NCBI GenBank assembly: GCA_002918705.1
Contig: PQKR01000005.1
Coordinates: 310,001 to 374,000, forward strand
Direction: 5' to 3'
Length of the DNA: 64,000 nt
Source: Escherichia sp. ESNIH1
GTDB taxonomy: Bacteria; Pseudomonadota; Gammaproteobacteria; Enterobacterales; Enterobacteriaceae
Shown here: positions 35,742-47,863 of the stretch, piece after piece
Layout: every line of letters starts with the position of its first letter
Numbering within the stretch: the first letter of the stretch is position 1
Translations under genes and position numbers: made by a program
Notes under the pieces: generated by a model
The model's database searches: none
The model's input: only the letters and a program-made list of their open reading frames with translations
What the model was told of the DNA's origin: nothing

Positions 35742-35833
35742 GCGGATTCCTTGTCGTGCTACAGGCAGGCTTCAGCATAGCGTAAAACAACAAGGACAAG
35801 GAGACCGGCATCGGATGATGCCGGTCGGGAAGA

Positions 35834-38775
<2,942 letters not shown>

Positions 38776-38914
38776 TTTTAAATCCTCATGAAACAACCTG
38801 TAGGGGATAGAGGCCTTTATGATTTTTTACTGGCCTGAAGTGAGCATAAGAACTTACTGGTTCGCTAACATGGCATACCGCTGCGATTCGTGATCCCATT
38901 CATGGTTTTAATTT

Positions 38915-38927
38915 GACCAATCAGGTC
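38915..38927. promoter_or_regulatory. GntR-type operator candidate between glvC and glvR
   Basis: GACC-AATCA-GGTC sits near the middle of the 222-bp divergent region, and an AGGTCTA copy recurs at 38988. Such short GGTC/GACC dyads are typical of UTRA-domain GntR regulators. Binding by the adjacent regulator is inferred. Confidence 0.4.
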
Positions 38928-38997
38928 TACTTTTCATTGTAAATATGGACATGTGAAGACGTAATCCACGCCTTTGTAAGCGCATAGAGGTCTATCA

Positions 38998-39744
38998 GTG
39001 ATCTACAAATCTATTGCCGATAGATTGCGGCTACGGCTGAATTCATCGGACTACAATATCGGCAGCATGCTACCCGGAGAGAAAGCCCTGGCGCAGGAGT
39101 TTGGGGTGGCGCGAATGACCATCCGTAAGGCGCTGAGCCTGCTGGTGAGTTGGGGACTGGTTGAGCGTCGTCACGGCAGTGGAACATTTGTATCACGCAA
39201 AGATGTCCACCATGAAACGACTAATCTCACCGGACTGATGGAGGTGCTACGCCAGCAGGGAAAGGAGGTGCAAAGCAAGGTACTACTGTTTGAAGTGATG
39301 CCCGCTCCTCCCGCCATTGCCAGCCAACTGCGGATCCAAGTGGATGAGCGGATCTACTTTTCGCGCCGGGTGCGTTATGTGGATGGAAAACCGCTAATGT
39401 TGGAGGACAGCTTTATGCCCGTAAAACTGTTTCGCAACCTTTCGCTGGCCCATCTTGAGGGGTCAAAGTTTGATTACATTGAGAAGGAGTGCGGGATCAC
39501 CATCAGCGGCAATTATGAAAGCCTGACGCCGGTGTTGGCGGATAAACAGCTGGCAAGTTATATGAAACTACCGGAACAAACGCCGCTGCTGCGGATCACT
39601 TCCCTTTCTTACAGCGACAGTGGCGAGTTCCTGAATTATTCTGTGATGTTCCGTAATACCAGTGATTACCAAGTGGACTACCATCTACGACGCATCCACC
39701 CAGAAGAATTAGTAGTTTATCCCCCAGAACAGTGCCGTGAGTAG
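38998..39744 (+). CDS. yidP: GntR/UTRA regulator YidP (GlvR)
   Basis: A 248-residue regulator. The N-terminal GntR winged helix ([43 protein letters not shown]) is followed by a UTRA effector domain with the family's [26 protein letters not shown]. It matches E. coli YidP. It starts at a GTG (38998) behind AGAGG. It is divergent from glvC-glvA and should control their expression in response to an alpha-glucoside phosphate. Confidence 0.88.
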   Translation: MIYKSIADRLRLRLNSSDYNIGSMLPGEKALAQEFGVARMTIRKALSLLVSWGLVERRHGSGTFVSRKDVHHETTNLTGLMEVLRQQGKEVQSKVLLFEVMPAPPAIASQLRIQVDERIYFSRRVRYVDGKPLMLEDSFMPVKLFRNLSLAHLEGSKFDYIEKECGITISGNYESLTPVLADKQLASYMKLPEQTPLLRITSLSYSDSGEFLNYSVMFRNTSDYQVDYHLRRIHPEELVVYPPEQCRE

Positions 39745-39767
39745 AGAGTGAGATGTTGGCCTAACCT

Positions 39768-39872
39768 GAATACCAACCGTATACACAAAGACGATCAGGC
39801 CGAATGCCTGGATGAACTGCAGCATGTCAGCGCTGAGCACCAGCCCAAGCTTGTCAAAGGTGGATGCGATTG
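39768..39872 (-). pseudogene. yidE: Fragment of yidE (AspT-family transporter)
   Basis: Read on the minus strand, 39768-39872 encodes an open segment [20 protein letters not shown] followed by [13 protein letters not shown]. This matches the N-terminal membrane region of YidE ([28 protein letters not shown] as I recall it), an AspT-family membrane protein. The rest of the 550-residue protein is absent: the frame then runs into yidP sequence. In E. coli yidE lies exactly here, between yidP and ibpB, on this strand. It is therefore a deletion remnant. Confidence 0.75.
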
Positions 39873-39886
39873 CATAGGCGATGGCG

Positions 39887-39914
39887 CAAAAAAGCCCTGC
39901 CGGGGCAGGGCTTT
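39887..39914 (-). terminator. ibpAB operon terminator
   Basis: GCCCTGCC and GGCAGGGC form a GC stem followed on the minus strand by TTTTTT, 97 bp after the ibpB stop. Confidence 0.85.
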
Positions 39915-39971
39915 GTACGGTCCATTAGTGGTATTGGATAGGGGCTGTGCCTTACCTGACCTACAAGTCAT

Positions 39972-40000
39972 GTAGGCTCGAGCAAGCGCAGCGCCGCCGG
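39972..40000. repeat. REP-like unit
   Basis: GTAGGCTCGAGCAAGCGCAG followed by CGCCGCCGG resembles a degenerate REP, between ibpB and its terminator. Confidence 0.5.
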
Positions 40001-40011
40001 ACACACAGCCA

Positions 40012-40440
40012 TCAACTATTCAGCGCCGGGCGCTCGCTAATAGCGATGCGCTGGGGAGCAATCGCTTCCGGCACGTTGCGGCTGATGTCGATATGCAGCA
40101 GCCCATTATTGAAAGTGGCACCGGAGACCTCCATATGGTCCGCCAGAGTAAAGCTCAGGCTGAACGGCTGGATCACCAGCCCCTGATGCAGCCACTTCGG
40201 CTCGTTGGCCGGTTTTTCCGGCGTGCCTTTGACGCTGAGGCGCGTGCCCTCCAGCTGGATCTCCAGATCGTCCTGACGGAAACCAGCCAGCGCAAGGGTA
40301 ATGCGATAGTGGTTATCGTCGCTCTTCTCGATGTTATAGGGCGGGAAGGTCTGGCCTTCGCTGGCGTTTTGCAGGGCGTTGGCCAGTTTGTCAAAACCGA
40401 TCCATTGACGCAGCAGCGGGGATAAATCGTAGTTACGCAT
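40012..40440 (-). CDS. ibpB: Small heat-shock chaperone IbpB
   Basis: A 142-residue Hsp20 protein, same length as E. coli IbpB. The alpha-crystallin domain spans about residues 35-125 ([23 protein letters not shown] ... GLLHIDI) and ends in an I-x-I-like IAISE. It holds aggregated proteins for the ClpB/DnaK system. The start is the ATG at 40440 behind AGGAG; the longer frame to 40515 runs into the leader. It is second in the ibpA-ibpB operon and has a ROSE-like leader. Confidence 0.94.
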   Translation of the reverse strand: MRNYDLSPLLRQWIGFDKLANALQNASEGQTFPPYNIEKSDDNHYRITLALAGFRQDDLEIQLEGTRLSVKGTPEKPANEPKWLHQGLVIQPFSLSFTLADHMEVSGATFNNGLLHIDISRNVPEAIAPQRIAISERPALNS

Positions 40441-40447
40441 GGTGTTT

Positions 40448-40464
40448 CTCCTTCTTTGAAGCAA
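40448..40464 (-). promoter_or_regulatory. ROSE-like RNA thermometer in ibpB leader
   Basis: On the transcript, UUGCUUC (40464-40458) pairs with GAAGGAG (40454-40448), which contains the ibpB ribosome site, around an AAA loop. One G-G mismatch sits opposite the SD, and UUGCU fits the UYGCU ROSE signature. The hairpin would open on heating. Confidence 0.65.
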
Positions 40465-40549
40465 GAAATGTTCTACGCATCGTGTGACGCGCATCTGCTC
40501 CCTGACGGCGAGCAAGGTGTAATCTGGGCCGCCGTTGCGACCCGGGAAA

Positions 40550-40963
40550 TTAGTTAATTTCGATACGGCGCGGTTTTTTCTCTTCTGGGATCACACGTTC
40601 CAGTTCGATAAACAGCAGGCCGTTGACCAGGTTCGCGCCGCGAACATGAATGTTCTCCGCGATCTGGAATTTACGTTCGAAGTTACGTTCGGCGATGCCC
40701 TGATAGAGATAGCTACGCTCTTTCTGCTCGGTTGCGCGAGCGCCTTTCACCACCAGCAGGTTGTCCTGAGCGGTGATCTCCAGTTCGCTTTCGGCAAAGC
40801 CGGCCACGGCAATCGCAATGCGATAGTGGTTTTCGTCAACGAGTTCAACGTTGTACGGAGGATAGCCGCCGTTACTCTGGCTCTGATTGTTTTCCAAGAG
40901 GTTAAACAGACGGTCAAAACCAATAGCAGAACGGTAAAGCGGAGAGAGATCGAAGTTACGCAT
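40550..40963 (-). CDS. ibpA: Small heat-shock chaperone IbpA
   Basis: A 137-residue Hsp20 protein identical in length to E. coli IbpA. The crystallin domain contains [32 protein letters not shown] and the C-terminal RRIEIN provides the I-x-I anchor. It binds unfolding proteins together with IbpB. It is first in the operon, under a sigma-32 promoter (41068-41095) and an RNA thermometer that covers its ribosome site. Confidence 0.95.
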   Translation of the reverse strand: MRNFDLSPLYRSAIGFDRLFNLLENNQSQSNGGYPPYNVELVDENHYRIAIAVAGFAESELEITAQDNLLVVKGARATEQKERSYLYQGIAERNFERKFQIAENIHVRGANLVNGLLFIELERVIPEEKKPRRIEIN

Positions 40964-40971
40964 ACAATAAG

Positions 40972-40988
40972 CTCCTGAAATCAGCGAG
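40972..40988 (-). promoter_or_regulatory. ROSE-like RNA thermometer at ibpA ribosome site
   Basis: On the transcript CUCGCUG (40988-40982) pairs with CAGGAG (40977-40972), the ibpA SD, across an AUUU loop, leaving one bulged G. UCGCU fits the ROSE UYGCU signature. E. coli ibpA is known to carry such an element. Confidence 0.75.
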
Positions 40989-41067
40989 AAATTTTTGAAC
41001 CTTCCACTACGGACAGGCTCTTAAAACCAGAACACCCCGCAGGCATGTTCTTCCGGCTACGTTGTAA

Positions 41068-41095
41068 AAATGGGTGCAGCGGGAAAATTTTCAAG
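41068..41095 (-). promoter_or_regulatory. Sigma-32 promoter of ibpAB
   Basis: On the minus strand CTTGAAA (41095-41089) and CCCATTT (41074-41068) are separated by 14 bases, matching the heat-shock consensus CTTGAAA-N11-16-CCCATNT. Confidence 0.85.
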
Positions 41096-41242
41096 GGCGA
41101 AAGTCTGACTTTTTTTTGCACTTTCTCACTCAGTGCTTAGACTGGGTTACGACACTTAACGTTAAATTGCGAGTGCCCCCACAGAGCGGCACACGAAAGC
41201 TATTCATTTCCCTTAAGGGTCGCTATAAGCAAGGAGTGCACG

Positions 41243-41266
41243 ATGATAAGAAAAAAACCATCATGA
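41243..41266 (+). CDS. Seven-codon mini-ORF overlapping the yidQ start
   Basis: ATG at 41243, with AAGGAG 6-7 bases upstream, opens MIRKKPS and stops at a TGA that overlaps the yidQ ATG (ATGA at 41263-41266). The best ribosome site near yidQ thus serves this mini-ORF, which suggests translational coupling. A run of seven A within it would, with one extra A, fuse it in frame to yidQ. Confidence 0.4.
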   Translation: MIRKKPS

Positions 41267-41592
41267 AAAATGTTCTGTTAAAAGTGGCGATTGTCAGCGG
41301 CGTGGTGATGCTGGGCGGCTGTTCCAGCGTAATGTCGCACACCGGCGGCAAAGAGGGGCTCTACCCCGGCACGCGCGCCAGCTCAAAAATGCTGATGGAT
41401 GATGACGCGAACCTGGCAGTGAAATCATTTGTGGTGCTGGATATGCCGTTTACCGCCGTGGCCGATACGCTGCTGCTGCCCTGGGATATGTTCCGTAAAG
41501 ACAGCTCGGTAAAATCACGCGTTGAGAAAGCGGAGGAGGCCAACCTGGCAACCAACTCCGTTATTCCCCCTGCGGCTATGCCCGCGCCTTAA
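41263..41592 (+). CDS. yidQ: Lipoprotein YidQ (DUF1375)
   Basis: A 109-residue lipoprotein. The lipobox is VVMLGGC-SS (Cys lipidated near residue 17), followed by the conserved SSVMSHTGGKEGLYPGTRAS and LDMPFTAVADTLLLPWDMFRKD of the DUF1375/YceK family. Asp is absent at +2, so it should reach the outer membrane. The function is unknown. The ATG at 41263 has no SD of its own; see the mini-ORF at 41243. Confidence 0.85.
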   Translation: MKNVLLKVAIVSGVVMLGGCSSVMSHTGGKEGLYPGTRASSKMLMDDDANLAVKSFVVLDMPFTAVADTLLLPWDMFRKDSSVKSRVEKAEEANLATNSVIPPAAMPAP

Positions 41593-41607
41593 ATTCGATC
41601 TGCCGGA

Positions 41608-42837
41608 TTACAGGCCGGTGTCTGCCACCCAGAGCTGGCGAAAGCCTGCGGCCGCGGCCATCCATGCGATCGTCTTACCATCCGGCGAGAAGACCACGGC
41701 ATCGGCCGAAGGCTGATGCTCAGGGTTATCATCGGTTAAAAACACGATCGCTCCGGTCGCGCTATCGCACAGGGCCAGTCGATTCTCCAGCACAAAGCCA
41801 AGCGCTGCACCGGAGGGGTGCCAGTTAAACGCCGACTGGATGTCCGTAGCGTTATGGGTTAGCTGGCGCGGCTCGCCGCCCGCTGCGGCAATCAGCCAGA
41901 GCTGCACCACCCCTGCATCATCACGCATTAAAAAGGCAATCTCGGTGCCCTGCGGATTACTGCGCACCCAGTGGCGCGGCACATTGACCAGCCCCGGATA
42001 GCGATGCTGATGGGTAAAGGTAAGACGTCGCTGCTGCACGCCCGCTGGCGGCGACGGCATCGTGTCTGGCGTGCCGGCCAGCGGGGTATCTCCCGCCTGC
42101 TTCCAGCCCTGCTCATCAGCGGGCAGGTCGACGATAAACAGCTCTGGCACCTTTTCCCCGCTCGGCGCCAGCGTATCGCCAATAAAAGCCAGCCTGTCAT
42201 TACCGACCCAGCCCTCTTCATAGGCGCGGTTGATCTCATCGCTGTTGGGCGCAGGCGTTGGCGTCGTGCGGCTTACCAGCACGCACCAGTGGCTGCCGGC
42301 ATACTCACGCGGATAGTTGCCCGCAGGCGTGACCGGGCCAAAGGGCACGGCGACGCCGACGTTGCGCAGATCCAGCCCTGGGTCGCGCTCGTGCAGCACA
42401 TGATCGTTATAGGTAAAGCTGACCTTATCGCCGTCCGGACTGAAGACATGCACGTGGCTGCCGCCGCGCAGCGCACCGGGCGTATAGGGTTCGGTAATAT
42501 CCAACGCATCGAGGTTGCTCACCTTGCCGTTTTGCGCAATAACGCCCTGGCGATGGTGAAAGTCGTACTGCCAGCTCTCATCCGGATCCTGTGGCCCGTG
42601 GATAAAGACGTACTTCTCTTCGCTGGGATGAACGGTCACCACCCCAACGTGCGCACCCTGAGTCGCAGTGTAGAGTGTCTCTACCACACCGGTCTCCACG
42701 TTGACGCGCTCAATGGTTTTACCGGTAAAAGAGGCCCCCGAGGGACGCACATCGAACACCAGCCACTGGCTGTCGGGCGTCCAGGTATTGATATTGGTAA
42801 GCTGATGATGGCGGGGAGCGAAGGTGATTTGTTTCAT
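41608..42837 (-). CDS. yidR: DUF3748/TolB-like protein YidR
   Basis: A 409-residue beta-propeller-like protein with TolB/WD40-type repeats, e.g. NINTWTPDSQWLVFDVR, HVFSPDGDKVSFTYND and VVFSPDGKTIAWMAAA. It matches YidR. No signal peptide is visible, so it is probably cytoplasmic. The function is unknown. It starts at 42837 behind AGGG, which lies in one arm of a strong hairpin (42842-42874). It may be read as the last gene of the dgo operon. Confidence 0.85.
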   Translation of the reverse strand: MKQITFAPRHHQLTNINTWTPDSQWLVFDVRPSGASFTGKTIERVNVETGVVETLYTATQGAHVGVVTVHPSEEKYVFIHGPQDPDESWQYDFHHRQGVIAQNGKVSNLDALDITEPYTPGALRGGSHVHVFSPDGDKVSFTYNDHVLHERDPGLDLRNVGVAVPFGPVTPAGNYPREYAGSHWCVLVSRTTPTPAPNSDEINRAYEEGWVGNDRLAFIGDTLAPSGEKVPELFIVDLPADEQGWKQAGDTPLAGTPDTMPSPPAGVQQRRLTFTHQHRYPGLVNVPRHWVRSNPQGTEIAFLMRDDAGVVQLWLIAAAGGEPRQLTHNATDIQSAFNWHPSGAALGFVLENRLALCDSATGAIVFLTDDNPEHQPSADAVVFSPDGKTIAWMAAAAGFRQLWVADTGL

Positions 42838-42841
42838 GAGA

Positions 42842-42874
42842 ATACCCTGATGCGCAGATGTCGCATCAGGGTAT
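42842..42874 (-). promoter_or_regulatory. 13-bp perfect hairpin covering the yidR ribosome site
   Basis: ATACCCTGATGCG (42842-42854) and CGCATCAGGGTAT (42862-42874) pair perfectly around a 7-base loop. It lies between dgoT and yidR. On the minus-strand RNA the AGGG of the yidR ribosome site is inside the stem. No T-run follows, so it is not a standard terminator. Confidence 0.7.
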
Positions 42875-42888
42875 AGCATTGCGGGGGT

Positions 42889-44181
42889 TTAGCCTACGCG
42901 TTTCACCTCACCCACCAGCAGGATGTAGGAGAGCGCACCGAGCAGCGCCACGGCAGAGATATAGACCAGCGCCGGAGCAAAACCGTAACCCTGCGCCAGA
43001 TAGCCCACCACCAGCGGCACGGTGATGCCACCCAGGCCGCCAACAAAGTTAAACACGCCGCCGGTCAGGCCAATCAGACGCATCGGCGCAAGGGAGGAGA
43101 CCAGCGACCAGGTGATGGACGCAAAGCCGTTGCCGAAGAACGCAATCGCCATCAGGGTCATAATCCATACCGGATCGTTGGTGTAGTTGGCTCCCATAAT
43201 GCAGGTAGAGATCAGCAGCCCACAGATAATCGGCGTTTTACGCGCCGCGCCGAGAGAGAAGCCCTTTTTCACCAGCTTATCCGCCAGCCAGCCGGAGAGC
43301 AGCACCCCAAAGAAAGCGGCAAGGAACGGTACAGTGGTCATAAAGCCGGCCTTCAGCGCGGTGATCCCCTTCTCCTGGGTCAGGTAGTTTGGGAACCAGG
43401 TGAGGAAGAACCACAGGGTTGAAGTCACGGCGAACTGACCAAGGTAGACGCCTACCAGTTTACGGTTGAATACCAGCTTCCAGTCCGCTTTGCTCAGAGG
43501 CTGACGCGCCTCTTTTTTAACCGGGGCATCGCCATCCACCAGCCCGCCGCCGTCGCGAATGTAGTCCAGTTCCGCAGTGCTAATACCTTTGGTCAGGCGC
43601 GGCGGCTGATAGACTTTAATCCAGATCAGTGACCAGACAATGCCCACCCCACCGGTGATGATAAACACCCAGTGCCAGCTCAGCATCTCCTGGATCCAGA
43701 TCAGCATCGGCGTCAGGAACGCCAGGCCCACAAACTGTCCGGAGGTGTAAAAGCCCACCGCTGAGGCACGTTCATGCTCCGGGAACCAGCTGGTCACCAT
43801 CCGGTTATTGGTTGGGAATGCCGGGGCTTCAAACACGCCGGTGATCGCACGCAGGCCAATCAGCGACATTAAACCGGTCGCAAAGCCCTGGAACAGGGTT
43901 GCTACTGACCAGCCCATGATGGCGATAAAATAGGTCAGGCGCGAGCCAACGCGATCAAGGAACCAGCCGCCTGGGATCTGGCACAGGGTGTAGAGCCACG
44001 CGAAGGCAGAGAAAACGTAGCCCATCTCCGCTTTGGTGATGCCAAACTCTTCCTGAATATGGGCTGACGCCACCGCAAGGTTGGCGCGGTCAACGTAGCA
44101 AATCACTACGGTAACAAAAATCATGAACAGCGTCAGATAACGACGACGTCCGGGTTTTGCAGCATTAACTGAAATATCCAT
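42889..44181 (-). CDS. dgoT: D-galactonate transporter DgoT
   Basis: A 430-residue MFS protein of the anion:cation symporter family, same length as E. coli DgoT ([38 protein letters not shown]). It imports D-galactonate with protons. The start at 44181 has GGAG about 10 bases upstream. It is the last enzyme-set gene of dgoRKADT, separated from dgoD by 129 bp with a REP unit. Confidence 0.93.
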   Translation of the reverse strand: MDISVNAAKPGRRRYLTLFMIFVTVVICYVDRANLAVASAHIQEEFGITKAEMGYVFSAFAWLYTLCQIPGGWFLDRVGSRLTYFIAIMGWSVATLFQGFATGLMSLIGLRAITGVFEAPAFPTNNRMVTSWFPEHERASAVGFYTSGQFVGLAFLTPMLIWIQEMLSWHWVFIITGGVGIVWSLIWIKVYQPPRLTKGISTAELDYIRDGGGLVDGDAPVKKEARQPLSKADWKLVFNRKLVGVYLGQFAVTSTLWFFLTWFPNYLTQEKGITALKAGFMTTVPFLAAFFGVLLSGWLADKLVKKGFSLGAARKTPIICGLLISTCIMGANYTNDPVWIMTLMAIAFFGNGFASITWSLVSSLAPMRLIGLTGGVFNFVGGLGGITVPLVVGYLAQGYGFAPALVYISAVALLGALSYILLVGEVKRVG

Positions 44182-44270
44182 CGTAATCTGTCTCCAGATT
44201 TTGGGCATAGCGAGGCCGCTCACCATGCCCTGTAAATTACAGAGGGTGTGTTTGTTATATTTAAATATTT

Positions 44271-44300
44271 GCCCGGTGGCGCTGCGCTTACCGGGCCTAC
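44271..44300. repeat. REP unit between dgoD and dgoT
   Basis: GCCCGGTGGCGCTGCGCTTA followed by CCGGGCCTAC folds into a typical REP stem. Confidence 0.75.
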
Positions 44301-44310
44301 GGGGTGGTGA

Positions 44311-45459
44311 TTACCACTCCGCTACAGAGCCATCTTCGTGACGCCACAGCGGGTTACGCCAGTCGGTCACGTCTTTACTGCGAGCAATAACCTGCTCTTC
44401 ATCAATCTCTACGCCCAGGCCTGGCTTCATCAGCGGTTTGAAGAAGCCGCCTTCCATGTTGAAGTCCTCTTTGTTTTTCACAAAGTCGAGCAGCTCCGCG
44501 CCCTGGTTGTAGTGAATACCCATGCTCTGCTCCTGGAACACCGCGTTGTGGGAGACGAAGTCCACATGCAGGCAGGCCGCCAGCGCAATCGGGCCAAGCG
44601 GGCAGTGCGGGGCCAGCGCCACGTCGTACGCTTCCGCCATGCCAGCGATTTTGTAGCACTCGGTGATGCCCCCGGCGTGGGAGAGATCGGGCTGGAGAAT
44701 GGCCAGGCCGCCCGCTTCCAGCACGCGCTTAAACTCGAAGCGTGAGAACATACGCTCCCCGGCGGCAATCGGAATATGGGTTTGCGCAGCCAGCTTCGGA
44801 TAGTATTCAGCCTGCTCGGCCAGCACCGGCTCTTCAATAAACAGCGGACGGTACGGCTCCAGCTCTTTAATTAATATTTTCGCCATCGGCGCACTAACGC
44901 GGCCGTGGAAATCGAGGCCAAATTCAATTTCATTGCCAAAGGCTTCGCGGATCTGCGCGGCGGTATTCACAGCGGCTTCCACTTTGCGGAAATCATCAAT
45001 AATAGATAACTCTTCGCAGCCGTTTAATTTAAAGGTGTCGAAGCCAATTTCGCGCAGTTTAGTGATGCCTGCAATGGCTTCCGCCGGACGATCGCCGCCC
45101 ACCCAGCTGTAGGCCTTAATTTTATCGCGTACCAGGCCACCCATCAGCTGCCAGACCGGGGCGTTCAGTACTTTACCTTTAATGTCCCAGAGCGCCTGAT
45201 CAATACCGGCGATGGCGCTCATCAGGATCGGGCCGCCACGGTAGAAGCCCGCGCGGTACATCACCTGCCACAGGTCGTTGATGCGGGCGGGATCCTGACC
45301 AATCAGGTATTCGCCCAGCTCGTGAACGGCCGCTTCAACGGTACGCGCCCGGCCTTCGATCACCGGTTCACCCCAGCCCACTACGCCTTCGTCGGTCTCG
45401 ATTTTCAGGAACATCCAGCGCGGGGGTAAACGGTAGGTGGTTAATTTAGTAATTTTCAT
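44311..45459 (-). CDS. dgoD: D-galactonate dehydratase DgoD
   Basis: A 382-residue enolase-superfamily dehydratase, as in E. coli. [15 protein letters not shown] and the metal ligands in FIEEPV and AAGERM are visible. It converts D-galactonate to 2-keto-3-deoxygalactonate. The start is the ATG at 45459, overlapping the dgoA stop (ATGA); the longer frame to 45582 runs through dgoA. Confidence 0.95.
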   Translation of the reverse strand: MKITKLTTYRLPPRWMFLKIETDEGVVGWGEPVIEGRARTVEAAVHELGEYLIGQDPARINDLWQVMYRAGFYRGGPILMSAIAGIDQALWDIKGKVLNAPVWQLMGGLVRDKIKAYSWVGGDRPAEAIAGITKLREIGFDTFKLNGCEELSIIDDFRKVEAAVNTAAQIREAFGNEIEFGLDFHGRVSAPMAKILIKELEPYRPLFIEEPVLAEQAEYYPKLAAQTHIPIAAGERMFSRFEFKRVLEAGGLAILQPDLSHAGGITECYKIAGMAEAYDVALAPHCPLGPIALAACLHVDFVSHNAVFQEQSMGIHYNQGAELLDFVKNKEDFNMEGGFFKPLMKPGLGVEIDEEQVIARSKDVTDWRNPLWRHEDGSVAEW

Positions 45460-46073
45460 TGCACTGCCTCTCGATACGCTTTTACAAATGCGGCTGCCTG
45501 CTGTGCGGTGCGCTCCACGGTTTGCCCGGCACGGTAGAGATCGCTGCCCAGTCCGGCACCGGCACAGCCTGCCTTGATCCACTGTGCCAGGTTTTCCGGC
45601 GTGACGCCGCCCACGGCGAACACCGGGATCTCCGGCGGAAGCACGGCCTTCAGCGCTTTGATGTAGTCCGGACCAAACGCGGAAGAAGGGAATATTTTCA
45701 GCGACTGGGCACCGGCCTCAATTGCCGTAAAGGCTTCGGTTGCGGTCGCACAGCCAGGGCTGACCGCCATGCCGTACGCCACCGCCCGGCGGATAATTTC
45801 CGGATTGATATTGGGGGTCACCAGCAGAGTGCAGCCCATTTCGGCGAGTGTATCGACCTGCTCGGGCTTTAATACCGTGCCCGCGCCAATTAACGCTTTG
45901 TCGCCAAAGGCTTTTACCATCGCCGGAATGCTCTCTTCCCAGCGCGGGGAGTTGAGTGGAATTTCGACCGCTTCAAACCCGGCGTCAATTACCGCCGCCA
46001 CGTGGGCGTGCGCCTCTTCCGGCGTGATGCCGCGCAGAATTGCGATCAGCGGGAGTTTATTTTGCCACTGCAT
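45456..46073 (-). CDS. dgoA: 2-dehydro-3-deoxy-6-phosphogalactonate aldolase DgoA
   Basis: A 205-residue KDPG/KDPGal-type class I aldolase. [15 protein letters not shown] and the Schiff-base region [23 protein letters not shown] with its Lys are present. It splits KDPGal to pyruvate and glyceraldehyde-3-phosphate. It overlaps dgoK by 17 bases and dgoD by 4, so the operon is tightly coupled. Confidence 0.94.
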   Translation of the reverse strand: MQWQNKLPLIAILRGITPEEAHAHVAAVIDAGFEAVEIPLNSPRWEESIPAMVKAFGDKALIGAGTVLKPEQVDTLAEMGCTLLVTPNINPEIIRRAVAYGMAVSPGCATATEAFTAIEAGAQSLKIFPSSAFGPDYIKALKAVLPPEIPVFAVGGVTPENLAQWIKAGCAGAGLGSDLYRAGQTVERTAQQAAAFVKAYREAVQ

Positions 46074-46935
46074 GAGCGATGCTCCTTATACCTGCCTGAA
46101 ATGCGTCGTCGCCGCGTAAGGTCTGTGTTTCGTGGCCCAGCAGGGCAAACGCCTGCTGATAGCGCGCGGTCAGCGACGGGTTGGCGACGAGAGTGATGGT
46201 CTGCTGTGGCGCGATCCAGGCTTTCATACTCGCCACTTCGCTGCCAATCAGCAGGCCGGAAAGAAATTCGCTTACCTCTTCTCGCGCAAGCGTGCCGAGC
46301 ACGTGGGAAGCGCGGACTTCAAACAGGCGAGGCAGCAGATCCGGGGCATCAAGACCGCGGGTTAAACCGGCGGTAAAGGCGTCCGGAGAGGCAATCTGCT
46401 CAGGCAGGCCCGCACCCACCAGCGTATGGTTGAGCAGCACGTGGTGCAGCTCGCCGGTCATCACGGTACGGAAATCACTTACCTGCTCGCTATCTGCCAG
46501 CACCCATTTGCAGTGGGTACCGGGCATGACGTAAACCTGGGCAGGCTGGAGATCCCGCGCGCCGAGCAGCTGGGTCTCTTCGCCGCGCATCACATTGTGG
46601 TTATCTTCCCGGCTGACGCAGAGGCCGGGAACGATCCAGATGTTGTCGGCAACGGCGGTGATCTGCTGGCCTATGTCGTCAAAGCGGGCCGGGCAAGGCA
46701 GATACGGGACGTTAACCCAGCCAGCATTGCTGCCGACCATGCCCGCCATCACTACCGGAGTATTTTCCCGATCCCAGCCCTCGGTGATCTGCGCTAATAC
46801 CGCCTCGAAGGTGCGCCCGTTCAGGCGGGTTACGCCTGCTTCAGACTGCCTGCTTTCAAGGCATTGATCGCCCTGATAGTGCCAGGCGCGAAGATTGGTG
46901 GAACCCCAGTCGATGGCGATATAGCGTGATGTCAT
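46057..46935 (-). CDS. dgoK: 2-dehydro-3-deoxygalactonokinase DgoK
   Basis: A 292-residue sugar acid kinase with the ATP-site start YIAIDWGSTNLRAWHY, matching E. coli DgoK in length. It phosphorylates 2-keto-3-deoxygalactonate for DgoA. Its start overlaps the dgoR stop by 4 bases. Confidence 0.94.
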   Translation of the reverse strand: MTSRYIAIDWGSTNLRAWHYQGDQCLESRQSEAGVTRLNGRTFEAVLAQITEGWDRENTPVVMAGMVGSNAGWVNVPYLPCPARFDDIGQQITAVADNIWIVPGLCVSREDNHNVMRGEETQLLGARDLQPAQVYVMPGTHCKWVLADSEQVSDFRTVMTGELHHVLLNHTLVGAGLPEQIASPDAFTAGLTRGLDAPDLLPRLFEVRASHVLGTLAREEVSEFLSGLLIGSEVASMKAWIAPQQTITLVANPSLTARYQQAFALLGHETQTLRGDDAFQAGIRSIAHAVAK

Positions 46936-47621
46936 GTGATTTCCTTGAGCCTTTGGGTTGAGCTGGCGATCATGGTCAGCGCCGCCTGCTCTGCTGCATC
47001 GCCGTCCTGATGCCGGATCGCATCAAACAGCGCCTTATGTTCCTGAAGCGTTTTCGGCATGTTGGCCTCGTCACCGCGCCAGGTCTGTTCAAATACCGCC
47101 CGCTGCAGGGAGCCAATCGCTACCGTTAGCTGCTGGAGCACCGGGTTGTGCACCGACTGCAGCACGGCGTCGTGATAGCGGATATCCGCTTCGTTGAACG
47201 CTTCCCGGTTCTGGTTATTGGCGATCATGTCGTTGAGCGCCGCCTCAATCTGCGCCAGATCGCTGGAGGTGGCCCGCTCGGCCGCCCAGCGGGCAATGGC
47301 CGGCTCTACCAGGTTACGCACCTCGCTCATCGCGCTGATGAGCCGGGGGTCGTAGTCGTTCTCCAACACCCACTGCAACACCTCGGTATCGAGGTAGTTC
47401 CACTGGTTGCGTGCCGCCACAAACGCCCCGCGATAGCGCTTCATCTCAATCAGCCGCTTCGCCATCAGGGAGCGGAAGACCTCCCGGATGATGTTGCGCG
47501 AGGTTTCAAACTCTTCACACAGGTCGGTCTCGGAAGGCAGACCTGCGCCAGGGACGTATTTGCCGCTGACAATCTGCCGCCCAAGGGTGGCGATGATGCG
47601 GTCCGTTTTTGTAATGGTCAT
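46932..47621 (-). CDS. dgoR: GntR/FadR-family repressor DgoR
   Basis: A 229-residue FadR-type regulator. GLPSETDLCEEFETSRNIIREVFRSL forms the winged helix and the C-terminal FCD domain carries the His-containing metal/effector pocket (DIRYHDAVL). It represses the dgo operon; galactonate is the inducer in E. coli. The start at 47621 has AAGGA seven bases upstream. Inverted repeats in the promoter region (47731-47758) are the likely operator. Confidence 0.93.
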   Translation of the reverse strand: MTITKTDRIIATLGRQIVSGKYVPGAGLPSETDLCEEFETSRNIIREVFRSLMAKRLIEMKRYRGAFVAARNQWNYLDTEVLQWVLENDYDPRLISAMSEVRNLVEPAIARWAAERATSSDLAQIEAALNDMIANNQNREAFNEADIRYHDAVLQSVHNPVLQQLTVAIGSLQRAVFEQTWRGDEANMPKTLQEHKALFDAIRHQDGDAAEQAALTMIASSTQRLKEIT

Positions 47622-47730
47622 GTCAGATCCTTTAAGAAGAGGCTTTACCATTACTTTATCCTTACCGGCGTAAAAGTCCGCACTATTGAAGTACAAATAT
47701 GCGAGTCGTTCGCCGTACCGTGAGTCGATA

Positions 47731-47758
47731 GTAGTACAATCACTTTATGTTGTACTAC
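47731..47758. promoter_or_regulatory. dgo operator candidate
   Basis: GTAGTACAA and TTGTACTAC, spaced by 10 bases, form a perfect 9-bp dyad about 110 bp upstream of dgoR. The TTGTA[G/C]TACAA core is the type of repeat used by DgoR. A CRP half-site (GATCACA) lies at 47765. Confidence 0.6.
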
Positions 47759-47812
47759 AATCCAGATCACAAAAACGACAACAGGTAAATAAAATGTGAA
47801 AAAACGGGGGCA

Positions 47813-47840
47813 ATAAAAAACCCGCAGCGGTGTGCGGGTT
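47813..47840 (-). terminator. yidA terminator
   Basis: AACCCGCA and TGCGGGTT pair, and on the minus strand the stem is followed by TTTTTT. It lies 24 bp past the yidA stop. Confidence 0.85.
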
Positions 47841-47863
47841 GATGACGGGCGGGATAAGCAAAA

